Shown here piece after piece: positions 36,565 to 45,799 of a DNA stretch of 64,000 nucleotides. Each line of letters opens with the position of its first letter. Position 1 is the first letter of the stretch. The notes below the pieces were generated by a model. That model was not told where the DNA came from and made no database searches. It saw nothing but the letters and a program-made list of their open reading frames with translations. The position numbers were made by a program, and so were the translations under genes. Location: contig URLI01000005.1 in NCBI GenBank assembly GCA_900548585.1, positions 1-64,000 of the forward strand, written 5' to 3'. This DNA comes from an uncultured Prevotella sp. Its GTDB lineage: Bacteria > Bacteroidota > Bacteroidia > Bacteroidales > Bacteroidaceae.

Positions 36565-39330
36565 TCAATGTGCCTCCAGCCAGTTGGCCCCCCATCCGCA
36601 GTCGGCGATGAGCGGAACGCTCAGTTGGTATGCGTTCTGCATCTCGCCGATGACGATTTTCTCCACTGTGTCTTTTTCTTCCGGGAAGACGCTGAAGTTG
36701 AGTTCGTCGTGCACCTGGAGTATCATCTTGCTCTTCAGTCCGAGTTCGCTGAAACGCCTGTGAATGCGTATCATCGCCACCTTTATTATGTCTGCTGCGG
36801 AGCCTTGTATCGGTGCGTTGATGGCGTTGCGCTCGGCATAGTTGCGCACCACGGCGTTGCGCGAGTTGATGTCGGGCAGGTAACGCCGTCGATGGAACAC
36901 CGTCTCGGCATATCCTTGCGCGCGCGCCACCTGCTTCGAGTGTTCCATGTAGTCGTGGACCTTAGGGAATGTCTCGAAGAAGCCGTCGATGAGTTGCTTT
37001 GCCTCGCTGCGCTCTATATCCAGACGCTCGGCAAGCCCGAACACCGTGATGCCGTAGATTATGCCGAAATTGGCACGTTTCGACTTTGTGCGCTCGTCGC
37101 GCGTAACGTCCCTTATGTCTTTCCTGTAGATTGTCGCTGCCGTTGCCGCGTGCAGGTCGTGGCCCTCGCGGAACACCCTCGCCATGTTCTCGTCGCCCGA
37201 GAGATGGGCCATGACGCGCAGCTCTATCTGGCTGTAGTCGGCGGAGAAGAACAGGCAGCCGTCGTCCGGGATGAAGGCCTTGCGGATCTCCTTGCCGTCC
37301 TCGCCGCGAACGGGGATGTTCTGGAGGTTGGGGTCCGACGATGACAGCCGCCCGGTGGACGTTATGGTCTGGTTGAACGACGTGTGTATGTGTCCGGTTT
37401 TCCTGTTTATCAGTTTCGGAAGGGCATCGACGTATGTCCCGAGCAGTTTCTTCAACCCCCTGTGTTGCAGTATCTTGTCCACGATGGGGTTCTTTTGGCG
37501 CAGGCTTTGCAGCACTTCCTCGCTGGTGACATACTGCCCTGTCTTTGTCTTCTTCGGTTTTTCCGTTATCTGCATCTTGCCGAACAGTATGTCGCCCACC
37601 TGTTTCGGCGATGCAATGTTGAACTCCTCGCCTGCCAGTGCGTGTATCTCCTTTTCCAGTTCCTGCATCCTGCGCGTCAGTTCCTGCGATGTCTCGGCGA
37701 GCGAGCCGGTGTCTATGCGCACCCCGTTCATCTCCATCTCGGCGAGCACCCTCACCAGGGGCATCTCGATCTCGTGGAACAGTTTCTCCACGCCGGCCTC
37801 CTTCAGCCGTGGCTCGAGCGCGTTTTTCAGTTGCAGCGTGATGTCTGCGTCCTCGCAGGCATACTCATACGCCTCGGCTGGCGGCAGCGAGCGCATCGAC
37901 CGCTGGTTCTTCCCCTTGGGGCCGATGAGCTCCTCGATGCGTACCGTCTTGTAGTTCAGGTACACCTCCGCCATGTAGTCCATGTTGTGGCGCAGCTCTG
38001 GCTGGATGAGGTAGTGCGCTATCATGGTGTCCCACATGTCGCCGGCGAGCGTTATGCCATAGTTGGCCAGGACCTCGAGGTCATACTTTATGTTCTGCCC
38101 CACCTTGAGTATTCCGGGCGATTCGTAGAGTGGCTTGAAAATGTCAACAAGTCTTTGCGCCTTCTCCCTGTCTGCCGGTATTGCAACGTAGAACGCCTTG
38201 TGAGGCTCGACGGCGAAGCTCATACCCACCAATTCTGCCTCAATGGCATTGGTGGAGGTGGTCTCCGTGTCCAAACTTAATATCTTGTGTGTTAATAAAA
38301 AATCACAGATTTCGCGTGCTTTCCCCTCATCCTCAATGAGTTGGTATTCGTGTTTAACGGAATTTAACTGCGATTTGGGCGATTTCTTTTCCTCATTCGT
38401 ATTTTCGTCCGTGGAAAAGCCGAATAAATCTTGCTGTTGAGAGGCATTTTTTTCCTGTTTTGCTTGCTTATTTAAAAACTTGTCTGAAAGGGTGCGGAAC
38501 TCCAACCCGCTGAAAATTTTGCGCAGGCCTGTTTCGTCGGGAGTGGTGACTTTTAGTTTTTCCATGTCCAGTTCGATCGGCACGTCTGTGCGGATTGTCG
38601 CGAGGAACTTCGACATGCGGATGTCCTCCACCGCCGCTTCCACATTCTTTTTGACCGCCCCCTTCAGTTCGCCTGTTCGCGAGAGCAGTTGCTCCACGCT
38701 GCCAAACTGCTTGATGAGCTTCGCCGCCGTCTTCTCGCCGACACCCGGGCAGCCCGGGAAATTGTCGGCGCTGTCGCCCATAAGCGCCAGCAGGTCGACC
38801 ATCTGGGGTGGGGAAGCGATGTCATACTTGCGGCAGACGGCATCCGCGTCCATCACCTCATACCCACCGCCATGGCGCGGGCGGTAGATGAACACGTTGT
38901 CGCCCACAAGCTGCCCGTAGTCCTTGTCGGGGGTCAGCATATATGTCTTGATGCCCGTTTTGCCGCTTTTCTGTGCCAGGGTGCCAATCACGTCGTCAGC
39001 CTCGAAGCCCGCAGCCTCGAGTATCGGGATGTTCATCGCCGCGAGGATGTCCTTTATGATGGGTACGGAGGCGTGGATGTCCTCTGGTGTGGCGTCGCGC
39101 TGCGCCTTGTACTCAGGGAACGCCTCCGAGCGGAATGTCGGACCGTGGGGGTCGAAGGCCACGCCGAGATGTGTCGGCCTTTCCTTGGCCATCACCTCGT
39201 GGAGCGTGTTGCAGAAGCCCAGCACGGCAGAGGTGTTCTGCCCCTTTGAGTTTATCCTCGGGTTCTTTATAAAGGCGTAATATGCCCGGTAGATGAGTGC
39301 GTATGCGTCTAAAAGAAACAATTTCTCCAT
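36565..39330 (-). CDS. polA: DNA polymerase I
   Basis: A 921-residue three-domain enzyme. The start at 39330 (MEKLFLLDAYALIYRAYYAF) is the family N-terminus; the upstream open frame is unlike it. 5'-nuclease: GDSADNFPGCPGVGEKTA. 3'-5' proofreading: ILSLDTETTSTNAIEAELVG (DxE present) and later the YACEDADIT motif (Asp). Polymerase: SADYSQIELRVMAHLS (motif A), KRANFGIIYGITVFGLA (motif B), LQVHDELNFSV (motif C). All three activities look intact. Divergent from the polyprenyl synthase, with back-to-back TAATTTTG boxes between. Confidence 0.96.
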   Translation of the reverse strand: MEKLFLLDAYALIYRAYYAFIKNPRINSKGQNTSAVLGFCNTLHEVMAKERPTHLGVAFDPHGPTFRSEAFPEYKAQRDATPEDIHASVPIIKDILAAMNIPILEAAGFEADDVIGTLAQKSGKTGIKTYMLTPDKDYGQLVGDNVFIYRPRHGGGYEVMDADAVCRKYDIASPPQMVDLLALMGDSADNFPGCPGVGEKTAAKLIKQFGSVEQLLSRTGELKGAVKKNVEAAVEDIRMSKFLATIRTDVPIELDMEKLKVTTPDETGLRKIFSGLEFRTLSDKFLNKQAKQEKNASQQQDLFGFSTDENTNEEKKSPKSQLNSVKHEYQLIEDEGKAREICDFLLTHKILSLDTETTSTNAIEAELVGMSFAVEPHKAFYVAIPADREKAQRLVDIFKPLYESPGILKVGQNIKYDLEVLANYGITLAGDMWDTMIAHYLIQPELRHNMDYMAEVYLNYKTVRIEELIGPKGKNQRSMRSLPPAEAYEYACEDADITLQLKNALEPRLKEAGVEKLFHEIEMPLVRVLAEMEMNGVRIDTGSLAETSQELTRRMQELEKEIHALAGEEFNIASPKQVGDILFGKMQITEKPKKTKTGQYVTSEEVLQSLRQKNPIVDKILQHRGLKKLLGTYVDALPKLINRKTGHIHTSFNQTITSTGRLSSSDPNLQNIPVRGEDGKEIRKAFIPDDGCLFFSADYSQIELRVMAHLSGDENMARVFREGHDLHAATAATIYRKDIRDVTRDERTKSKRANFGIIYGITVFGLAERLDIERSEAKQLIDGFFETFPKVHDYMEHSKQVARAQGYAETVFHRRRYLPDINSRNAVVRNYAERNAINAPIQGSAADIIKVAMIRIHRRFSELGLKSKMILQVHDELNFSVFPEEKDTVEKIVIGEMQNAYQLSVPLIADCGWGANWLEAH

Positions 39331-39390
39331 AATTGTGCTTATTTTACGCTCAAAATTACAAAAACTTTTCCATAAATGCGATAAAAGCAC

Positions 39391-39398
39391 TAATTTTG
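39391..39398 (+). promoter_or_regulatory. -7 box of the polyprenyl synthase (with opposing polA box)
   Basis: TAATTTTG (39391-39398), T-rich -33 area at 39366, 18 bp before the ATG at 39416. A second TAATTTTG on the minus strand (around 39350-39358) serves polA, so the two genes share an 85-bp divergent promoter. Confidence 0.55.
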
Positions 39399-39415
39399 TG
39401 GGAAATTTATCGTTT

Positions 39416-40393
39416 ATGGATTTCCTGTCAGTCATAAAACAACCCATCAGCAACGAGTTGGAGACTTTCGTCGAGTTGTTCAATTCCACATTGGAGCATG
39501 AGTACGGACTGCTCAACGATGTGCTGGGCCATATACGCCAGCGCGGAGGCAAGCGGATGCGCCCGATGCTCATCCTGCTCATCGCCAAGAACTATGGCGG
39601 GGTGAACGACCTGGCCCTGAAGTCTGCCGTGGGCCTGGAACTGCTGCACACGGCGAGCCTCGTGCATGATGATGTGGTTGACGAGAGCGACGAGCGGCGC
39701 GGGCAGGCATCGGTGAACGCCACCTACAACAACAAGGTGGCGGTGCTCGTGGGCGACTTCATTCTCTCCTCGGCGCTGCTGTGCGTGTCAGGGACGGGCA
39801 ACAGCCGCATAATAGGCAACCTCGCGCGGCTCGGCAAGACATTGTCGGCCGGGGAGGTGTTGCAGTTGTCGAACATTGAAAACAGGGAAATATCGGAAGA
39901 CGTTTACTATCAGGTGATAAGGCAGAAGACGGCGGCTCTCTTCGAGTCGTGCTGCGAAATGGGAGCCTTGTCGGCGGGAGTTGGCGAAGGGGACGCCGCC
40001 GAGGTGCGCGAGTTTGGCCGCAACATAGGCCTCGCGTTCCAGATACGCGATGACATTTTCGACTATTACGACTCGCCGGAGATTGGCAAGCCAACGGGAA
40101 ACGACATGGCGGAGGGGAAACTCACCCTGCCGGTCATCCACGCCCTCAACTCAACCGGCAGCGGGGAGATGCTCGCCTTGGCGCGGAAGGTGAAGGAACG
40201 CTGCGTGACACCCGGTGAAATCGCGCGTTTGGTGGCCTTCACAAAGGAAAACGGCGGGGTGGAGTATGCCTGCGGGAGGATGGAGCATTTTCACTCGCTG
40301 GCGCAGGGATTCATTTCGCGCAACGTGAAAGACGGCGACTTGAAGAGGGCGTTGAGCGCGTACATCGACTTCATCGTGCAGCGAAACAAGTAG
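39416..40393 (+). CDS. Trans-polyprenyl diphosphate synthase
   Basis: A 325-residue all-alpha isoprenyl synthase (start MDFLSVIKQPISNELETF; the upstream frame crosses the promoter). First Asp-rich motif LVHDDVVDESDERRG (about 82-96), preceded by GGKRMRPMLILL (product-site Arg/Lys); second motif FQIRDDIFDYYDSPEIGKPT (about 210-229). The small residues before the first motif and the length fit a long-chain (C35-C45) enzyme that makes the menaquinone side chain, an inference that matches the menaquinone-dependent fumarate reductase in this window. Confidence 0.9.
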   Translation: MDFLSVIKQPISNELETFVELFNSTLEHEYGLLNDVLGHIRQRGGKRMRPMLILLIAKNYGGVNDLALKSAVGLELLHTASLVHDDVVDESDERRGQASVNATYNNKVAVLVGDFILSSALLCVSGTGNSRIIGNLARLGKTLSAGEVLQLSNIENREISEDVYYQVIRQKTAALFESCCEMGALSAGVGEGDAAEVREFGRNIGLAFQIRDDIFDYYDSPEIGKPTGNDMAEGKLTLPVIHALNSTGSGEMLALARKVKERCVTPGEIARLVAFTKENGGVEYACGRMEHFHSLAQGFISRNVKDGDLKRALSAYIDFIVQRNK

Positions 40394-40471
40394 CCGCAGG
40401 GTGATTTTTAATGCCGGCGACGGCGCCGTGTTGAAAAAAATGCCTATCTTTGTGCATCACTTTTGGAAGAC

Positions 40472-41092
40472 ATGACAGCGAAGATAAAAGTTATACTTGC
40501 AAAGACCATAACGGTCGCCGTGGCTTTATGCTGCGTGTCGGCATGTGGAATGATGTACATATATTTCCGTCCGGACACGCTGAAGATGTTCCATTTTTTC
40601 AGGTATATCGGTATTCTCGACATATTGGAGAGCATGAAGCAAGACCCCTCGATCGTTGCTTCGTGGGTGCTTTACAACCTTCCTGACGGCGTATGGCTGT
40701 TCGCATACGCCATTATAATCGGCTGTATATGGAATTTCAAGATAAGGGACTGCTGGATGTTCATCCTCGTAATGCCCACAATATCAATATCCCACGAGTT
40801 TATGCAGGGGCTCGGGATAATGCACGGCACCTACGACCAGAATGATGTATTTGCATACATCATCGCCGTCATTGCCGGCTTCACATATATCTACGCCGTT
40901 GACAGGATTGCTTTCGGCGAGGTGGGCAGGGTGGAGCGGCGGCGCACCAGCTCGCTGAAACTGCTGCTCACCATGATTTCCTTTGCCCTGTTCGTGCTGC
41001 TCGCCATAGGGAGCGATGACACGGTGGGGCGGATAAGCGCGAATACGGGTTGTGCGTTCGAGAAAGTGGGGGAGGGGAATGATGATTTCTGA
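40472..41092 (+). CDS. Polytopic membrane protein, VanZ-like pattern
   Basis: A 206-residue protein with about five hydrophobic segments (9-30, 70-88, 96-110, 128-146, 165-185). The stretch SHEFMQGLGIMHGTYDQNDV followed by FAYIIAVIAGF resembles the VanZ-like motif (Glu..Gln...Arg/Asp..Asn/Gly), a weak match. A -7 box TATCTTTG (40445-40452) gives a 13-nt leader. No function is assigned; VanZ relatives are linked to glycopeptide tolerance and envelope modification. Confidence 0.6.
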   Translation: MTAKIKVILAKTITVAVALCCVSACGMMYIYFRPDTLKMFHFFRYIGILDILESMKQDPSIVASWVLYNLPDGVWLFAYAIIIGCIWNFKIRDCWMFILVMPTISISHEFMQGLGIMHGTYDQNDVFAYIIAVIAGFTYIYAVDRIAFGEVGRVERRRTSSLKLLLTMISFALFVLLAIGSDDTVGRISANTGCAFEKVGEGNDDF

Positions 41093-41125
41093 GCAAACCC
41101 CTCCGCGCCTCTTAATCCCAAACCG

Positions 41126-42016
41126 TCAGAAGAACTTCACTTCCTTGCCGTCGATCTCGCTGAGCAGCAGGTTGGCGAGGCGGCTTGTACCGAGGCGGAA
41201 CCACTTGTTGGTGAGCCATTTCTCCCCGAGAACTTCCTTCACGATGGTGTAGTAGGTCAGCGCGTCCATCACGGTGTTGAGGCCGCCGGCGGGCTTGAAA
41301 CCTATCTGGATGCCCGTCTCGTCGTAGTACTCCTTGATGGCCTGGCACATGACGTATGCGGCCTCCGGCGTGGCGGAAATCTTCTCCTTGCCGGTTGATG
41401 TCTTGATGTAGTCTGCGCCCGAGTACATCGCCAGTATTGACGCTTTCTTGATGTTCGATGCTGTCACGATGTCGCCCGTCTCGAGGATAACCTTCAGGTC
41501 ATGCCCTTTGCACGCCTCCTTCATCTCCTGTATGTCATCGCAGACACCCTCGTAGTCGCCCGAGAGGAACTTGCCGACCGACATGACCATGTCTATCTCC
41601 GTCGCGCCGTCCTCGATGGCAAGGGCCGTCTCTGCCACCTTGACCTCGATGCGGGCCTGCGAGGAGGGGAAACTGCCGCTCACGCACGCAATCTCAACGC
41701 CGTCGACCTCGAGTGTGTCTGCCACCGTCTTGGCAAAACAAGGATAAACGCATATCGTGGCGATGCGTGGCATGTCCTCGCGCTCCTCGTAGAACTTGTT
41801 CACTCTCTCGGTGAACGCCATCACGCTCTCTTCAGAGTCGGTCGTCTTCAGTGTTGTCAGTTCTATGCTGCCGAAGAGGAACCTCTTCACGTCTGTGTTG
41901 TCATTTTCCGGCACTTTCTCCGATATAATCTTCTTTACAGCCTCTTTCACCTTGGCATCGTCGATGTCGCAATTATACTTTGCCAATGCCTGCTCGTACT
42001 TGCTTTTCTGTTCCAT
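41126..42016 (-). CDS. deoC: Deoxyribose-phosphate aldolase
   Basis: The 296-residue class I aldolase splits 2-deoxyribose-5-phosphate to glyceraldehyde-3-phosphate and acetaldehyde. The Schiff-base Lys lies in GADYIKTSTGK (about 204-214); the proton-relay Lys follows in IGFKPAGGLNT. VIATICVYPCF-type strand RIATICVYPCFAKTVAD and DGATEIDMVMSVGKFLSGDY are also typical. Longer at the N-terminus than E. coli DeoC, as in other Bacteroidetes. Start at the second Met of the frame (MEQKSKYEQ); 42022 is also possible. Followed by mazG on the same strand, 12 bp away. Confidence 0.93.
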   Translation of the reverse strand: MEQKSKYEQALAKYNCDIDDAKVKEAVKKIISEKVPENDNTDVKRFLFGSIELTTLKTTDSEESVMAFTERVNKFYEEREDMPRIATICVYPCFAKTVADTLEVDGVEIACVSGSFPSSQARIEVKVAETALAIEDGATEIDMVMSVGKFLSGDYEGVCDDIQEMKEACKGHDLKVILETGDIVTASNIKKASILAMYSGADYIKTSTGKEKISATPEAAYVMCQAIKEYYDETGIQIGFKPAGGLNTVMDALTYYTIVKEVLGEKWLTNKWFRLGTSRLANLLLSEIDGKEVKFF

Positions 42017-42028
42017 AATCATTATAAG

Positions 42029-42406
42029 TTATTTGTTACCGTTTTTTAGTTTCGGGTTTTTCAGGTGCCGCGTGTTGTCGCGTGTGGTCTTCTTGACGAA
42101 ACTCCTCCTCAACTCTTCTGTAAGGTCAACGCCGGTCTGGTTTGCAAGGCAGGTGAGCACCCACAGCACGTCGGCCATTTCCTCGCCGAGGTTTGGCTCT
42201 TCGCCTGCCTTGAAGCTCTGGTCGCCATACGTTCTTGCCATGACGCGCGCCAGCTCGCCCACCTCCTCGGTGAGGCATGCCATGTTGGTTAGTTCCGAGA
42301 AATAACGCACTCCATATTCTTTTATCCAATCATCAACCGCCTTCTGCATCTCCCTGATGCTGAGGTCGGTAGAATTCATATCCATGAAACCGGAAAAATC
42401 ATCCAT
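42029..42406 (-). CDS. MazG-like nucleotide pyrophosphohydrolase
   Basis: A 125-residue all-alpha NTP pyrophosphatase. MazG motifs: LTEEVGELARVMARTYG (EExxE, about 61-77) and LGEEMADVLWVLTCLAN (ExxD, about 91-107). It probably removes non-canonical or oxidised nucleotides. The frame extends to 42502, but that would overlap the dtd stop; 42406 (MDDFSGFMDM) leaves a clean gap, and Met at 42379 is another option. Confidence 0.85.
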   Translation of the reverse strand: MDDFSGFMDMNSTDLSIREMQKAVDDWIKEYGVRYFSELTNMACLTEEVGELARVMARTYGDQSFKAGEEPNLGEEMADVLWVLTCLANQTGVDLTEELRRSFVKKTTRDNTRHLKNPKLKNGNK

Positions 42407-42479
42407 ATATGTCACGCTTTCCTTGCCTTTGCATCCGCTTCCAGGCTGCCGCCGGGTGGGGTGGAGGCAAGACTTTCCA

Positions 42480-42932
42480 CTACTCTTTGTTCTTTGTATC
42501 AATGCAGATTGTGACCGGCCCGTCGTTGACGAGCTCCACTTTCATGTCGGCGCCGAACTCGCCTGTGCCAATCGTCCTGCCTGTCTCTTCCTCTATGCGG
42601 CGGCAGAAAAACTCGTAGAGCGGCACCGAAATGTCGTGGCGGGCTGCCCTTAGCCATGAGGGGCGATTGCCCTTCCTGGTGCTTGCAAAGAGCGTGAACT
42701 GGCTCACAACGAGTATGTCGCCGCCCACCTGCCCGATGTTGAGGTTCATCACGCCGTTCTCATCGTCGAAGACGCGCAGCCCTACGACTTTCCTCACCAG
42801 CCACTCGGCATCGCTCTCAGTGTCGCTTTCCTCCACTCCTACGAGTATCAGGAAACCCTTGCCGATAGACGATTTCACTTTCCCCGAGATGCTGACACTG
42901 GCCCGGCTAACCCTCTGTATCACTATTCTCAC
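42480..42932 (-). CDS. dtd: D-aminoacyl-tRNA deacylase
   Basis: The 150-residue DTD removes D-amino acids (and glycine) from mischarged tRNA. The chirality-checking motifs SQFTLFAST (about 79-87) and NDGPVTICID (about 137-146, cross-subunit Gly-Pro) are present; it starts MRIVIQRVSRASVSI as is standard. Same strand as mazG and uvrC; array B separates it from uvrC. Confidence 0.95.
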   Translation of the reverse strand: MRIVIQRVSRASVSISGKVKSSIGKGFLILVGVEESDTESDAEWLVRKVVGLRVFDDENGVMNLNIGQVGGDILVVSQFTLFASTRKGNRPSWLRAARHDISVPLYEFFCRRIEEETGRTIGTGEFGADMKVELVNDGPVTICIDTKNKE

Positions 42933-43023
42933 GCTGCAAAGTTAATGTTTTTTATTTGATTGCGCAATAATAGGGGGCGTTTTGTGCAGTGTGTGCGTAC
43001 CGTTAGTGCTGTACGCCATTTGG

Positions 43024-43111
43024 AACTCGCCGAATTTAATTTGCAAACTCGCCGTATTTGGTCTGCAAACTCGCCGAATTTACTTTGCAAACTCGCCGAA
43101 TTTGCTTTGCG
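43024..43111. repeat. 22-bp x 4 tandem array B
   Basis: Four direct 22-bp units at 43024, 43046, 43068 and 43090, each AACTCGCC(G)(A/T)ATTT plus a variable tail ending TTGC or CTGC. Unlike arrays A, C and D all four have the same orientation. It lies in the 260-bp gap between uvrC and dtd. Nothing else is evident in the gap. Confidence 0.9.
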
Positions 43112-43191
43112 TTAATGTATGAAATGAATTGCCGCCGGGCACAGGTGGCGTGCCAGCCTTTGATGGGGTGGGGGCGTGATGTTGTTTTTAC

Positions 43192-45021
43192 TCATTCTTG
43201 CTTGTGGAAATGTTCGTAAAGAATTTTGCCTTTCGACGAGCCGATTATTTTTGTAAGTGTTTGTAAATCAGCAGTTTTAATGCGCTTTATGCTCTTCAGA
43301 TCCTTTATCAGCAGTTCCTTGGTCTTTGGTCCGATGCCGCGTATGTCGTCCAATTCCGAGTGCAGCGCGTGTTTGGATCGTTTCTCGCGGTGGAACGTTA
43401 TGGCGTAGCGGTGCACCTCGTCCTGTATTCGCGTCAGCACGCGGAACAGTTCCGAGTCGGTCTTCATGCCGATTACGGCGGGCGGGAATCCGAACAGCAG
43501 TTCGTTGGTGCGGTGACGGTCGTTTTTGGCAAGGCCCGCGATGGCAATGCCGAGGCTCATCTCATCCTCGATGACCTGTCGCACAACCTCCATCTGACCC
43601 TTGCCGCCGTCAGTTATTATGAGGTCGGGCAGGGGTTGTTTTTCTTCCTGCAAACGGGCATACCGCCGCCTTACCACCTCTTTCATTGAGGCGTAGTCGT
43701 CTGGGCCTTCCACCGTCCGGATGTTATATTTCCGGTAGTCTTTCTTGCTGGGTTTCAGTCCCTTGAACACTACGCAGCCTGCCACGGCGTCGGCGCCGGA
43801 TATGTTGGAGTTGTCGAAACACTCGATGTGGTATGGCATTTTCTTCATTCCGAGTGCTTTCTGTAGTTCCTTCATCAGGCGTGTCTGCTTCTGTTCGGGG
43901 TTCAGCTTCTCCGCTTGTTTAAGACGGTCGAAACGGTACTGCCGGCAGTTCATTTCCGACAGTTCCAGCAGGTGCTTTTTTTCTCCTCGCATGGGAACGG
44001 TGATTGTCACGTCTGGTATGTGTGTCTCTGGCTCGAAGGGCAGCACAATCTCCCGCGCGTCGCTGCCCACCTGTTCCCGTATCTGCATTATGCCGAGCGT
44101 GAGGATGTCGTCGGCGGTCTCGTCCAGCTTCTTCTTGAACTCGTATGTAAATGCCTGGTTTATAGCACCATTCGTTACATGCATGTAGTTTATGTATGCC
44201 CTCGTGTCGTCTTCGGTCAGTGAGAACACGTCTATGTTTGTGATTGTGTGGCTCACCACTTCGCTCTTCGAGGCGAATTTTTCCAGCAGGTTGTATTTCT
44301 CTTTCATCATCTCCGCCTCCTCGAATCGCAACTCCTCTGCCGCCTGCATCATCTTTTCGTACAGCAGTTTCTGCACTTCTCGCGTGTTCCCTTTCAGTAT
44401 CTCGCGTGCCTGTTCTATGTTTTGCGTGTAGTCCTCGCGTGTCTGTTTCCCAATGCAGGGAGCCTCGCAGTTGCGTATGTGGTATTCGAGGCACGGCTTG
44501 TATTTGCCCGCCTTTATTCCTTCCTCGGTGATGGGGAAGCGGCAGGTGCGTGGGTGGTAAAGTTCCTTTATGATGCCGAGCAGGCCGTGCATTGTGCTGA
44601 CGCTGGAGTATGGACCGAAATACTGTCCCCATTTCTTGTTTATGTTGCGGGTCGCGAACACCCTCGGGAACTGTTCTTTGGTCACGCAGATGCTTGGGTA
44701 GGTCTTGCCGTCCTTCAGAAGAATGTTGTATCTTGGCTGGTATTTCTTTATAAGCGAGTTCTCGAGAAGCAGTGCGTCTTCCTCGGTGTTCACCACAGTG
44801 TATGTGATGTCCCATATCTTGCTCACGAGAACTTTTGTCTTGAAGCGGTCAACCTCTTTGTGGAAGTATGACGAAACGCGGTTCTTGAGGTTCTTTGCCT
44901 TGCCCACATATATTATTTTCCCATTCCTGTCGTAGTACTGGTAGCTGCCGGGCTGGGATGGCATGGTTGCCACGATATTTCTAAGATGTGCCAGCCGTGT
45001 TCCGTTTTCTTCCTTCGTCAT
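43192..45021 (-). CDS. uvrC: Excinuclease ABC subunit C
   Basis: A 609-residue nucleotide-excision-repair nuclease. GIY-YIG domain: PGSYQYYDRNGKIIYVGKAK (about 19-38). UvrB-interacting UVR motif around LYEKMMQAAEELRFEEAE (about 207-224). RNase H-like C-terminal nuclease: ECFDNSNISGADAVA and DLIITDGGKGQ. Tandem helix-hairpin-helix at the end (DDIRGIGPKTKELLIKDLKS). All domains present. No uvrA or uvrB nearby. Confidence 0.96.
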   Translation of the reverse strand: MTKEENGTRLAHLRNIVATMPSQPGSYQYYDRNGKIIYVGKAKNLKNRVSSYFHKEVDRFKTKVLVSKIWDITYTVVNTEEDALLLENSLIKKYQPRYNILLKDGKTYPSICVTKEQFPRVFATRNINKKWGQYFGPYSSVSTMHGLLGIIKELYHPRTCRFPITEEGIKAGKYKPCLEYHIRNCEAPCIGKQTREDYTQNIEQAREILKGNTREVQKLLYEKMMQAAEELRFEEAEMMKEKYNLLEKFASKSEVVSHTITNIDVFSLTEDDTRAYINYMHVTNGAINQAFTYEFKKKLDETADDILTLGIMQIREQVGSDAREIVLPFEPETHIPDVTITVPMRGEKKHLLELSEMNCRQYRFDRLKQAEKLNPEQKQTRLMKELQKALGMKKMPYHIECFDNSNISGADAVAGCVVFKGLKPSKKDYRKYNIRTVEGPDDYASMKEVVRRRYARLQEEKQPLPDLIITDGGKGQMEVVRQVIEDEMSLGIAIAGLAKNDRHRTNELLFGFPPAVIGMKTDSELFRVLTRIQDEVHRYAITFHREKRSKHALHSELDDIRGIGPKTKELLIKDLKSIKRIKTADLQTLTKIIGSSKGKILYEHFHKQE

Positions 45022-45036
45022 AAGGTATCGTGCGGT

Positions 45037-45052
45037 TGTTCCACGTGAAACA
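45037..45052. other. parS: parS site 1
   Basis: TGTTCCACGTGAAACA, a 16-bp near-palindrome identical to the classic ParB/Spo0J site of B. subtilis (consensus TGTTNCACGTGAAACA). It lies 16 bp upstream of the uvrC start. Origin-proximal parS sites load ParB and condensin. Confidence 0.88.
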
Positions 45053-45144
45053 ATGTTCCCGTATGTTGCTGATTGTCACCTCGTACAGAATTTCTGGCTT
45101 TCAATGCGGTCAATGCTGTTTCCCTTTTTATGTGTGTTTCGAGA

Positions 45145-45675
45145 TTATACCTGGATGAGAGTGCTCACTTCTATGTCCTTGTCGAATATATTGCGTCCCT
45201 CAAAACCTTCATGCACGAGCTCTATTATGAAGTTGATGTATACCTTTTTGGGGTTGAATTTCTTCACCAGGTTGCATGTCGCCTTCATTGTTCCGCCTGT
45301 CGCGAGCAGGTCGTCGTGCAGCAGCACAACGTCGTCTGGCGAGATGGCGTCCTTGTGTATCTCGATGGTGTCTGTGCCGTATTCCTTTTCGTAACTCTCC
45401 TGAATGGTTTCCGTAGGCAATTTTCCGGGCTTCCTGCACAGTATTACGCCTGCGCCGAGACGCAGGGCGAGCGCCGACGCGAGTACGAACCCACGGCTCT
45501 CGATGCCCACCACTTTTGTTATGCCTTTGTCTTTGTAGATTTCATACTGCTCCTCCACCATCTCTTTAAGACATTCCGCACTCTTGAACAATGTCGTGAC
45601 ATCACGGAAATTCACGCCCTTTACAGGAAAATCAGGAACACATCTCAGATTGTCCATCAACAGTTTGTTGTTCAT
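45145..45675 (-). CDS. apt: Adenine phosphoribosyltransferase
   Basis: The 176-residue purine-salvage enzyme forms AMP from adenine and PRPP. PRPP motif VVLLHDDLLATGGTMKA (about 119-135), flexible loop RKPGKLPTETI (about 80-90), IESRGFVLASALALRLGAG (about 55-73). Length and start (MNNKLLMDNLRCVPDFPVKG) are typical. It is flanked on both sides by parS sites. Confidence 0.95.
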   Translation of the reverse strand: MNNKLLMDNLRCVPDFPVKGVNFRDVTTLFKSAECLKEMVEEQYEIYKDKGITKVVGIESRGFVLASALALRLGAGVILCRKPGKLPTETIQESYEKEYGTDTIEIHKDAISPDDVVLLHDDLLATGGTMKATCNLVKKFNPKKVYINFIIELVHEGFEGRNIFDKDIEVSTLIQV

Positions 45676-45719
45676 AATTGTTTTATATATTATTGACTTT
45701 TAGTCGTTTACACTTCTTT

Positions 45720-45735
45720 TGTTTCACGTGAAACA
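45720..45735. other. parS: parS site 2
   Basis: TGTTTCACGTGAAACA, a perfect 16-bp palindrome and exact parS consensus, 683 bp from site 1 and 45 bp upstream of apt. Two exact matches so close together are very unlikely by chance. Confidence 0.92.
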
Positions 45736-45799
45736 CGGAAACACGCTTTGTTCCGCAGCCTCCATGCTTCCATTATTTGGAAATCTTGCTCGCCTCCCG

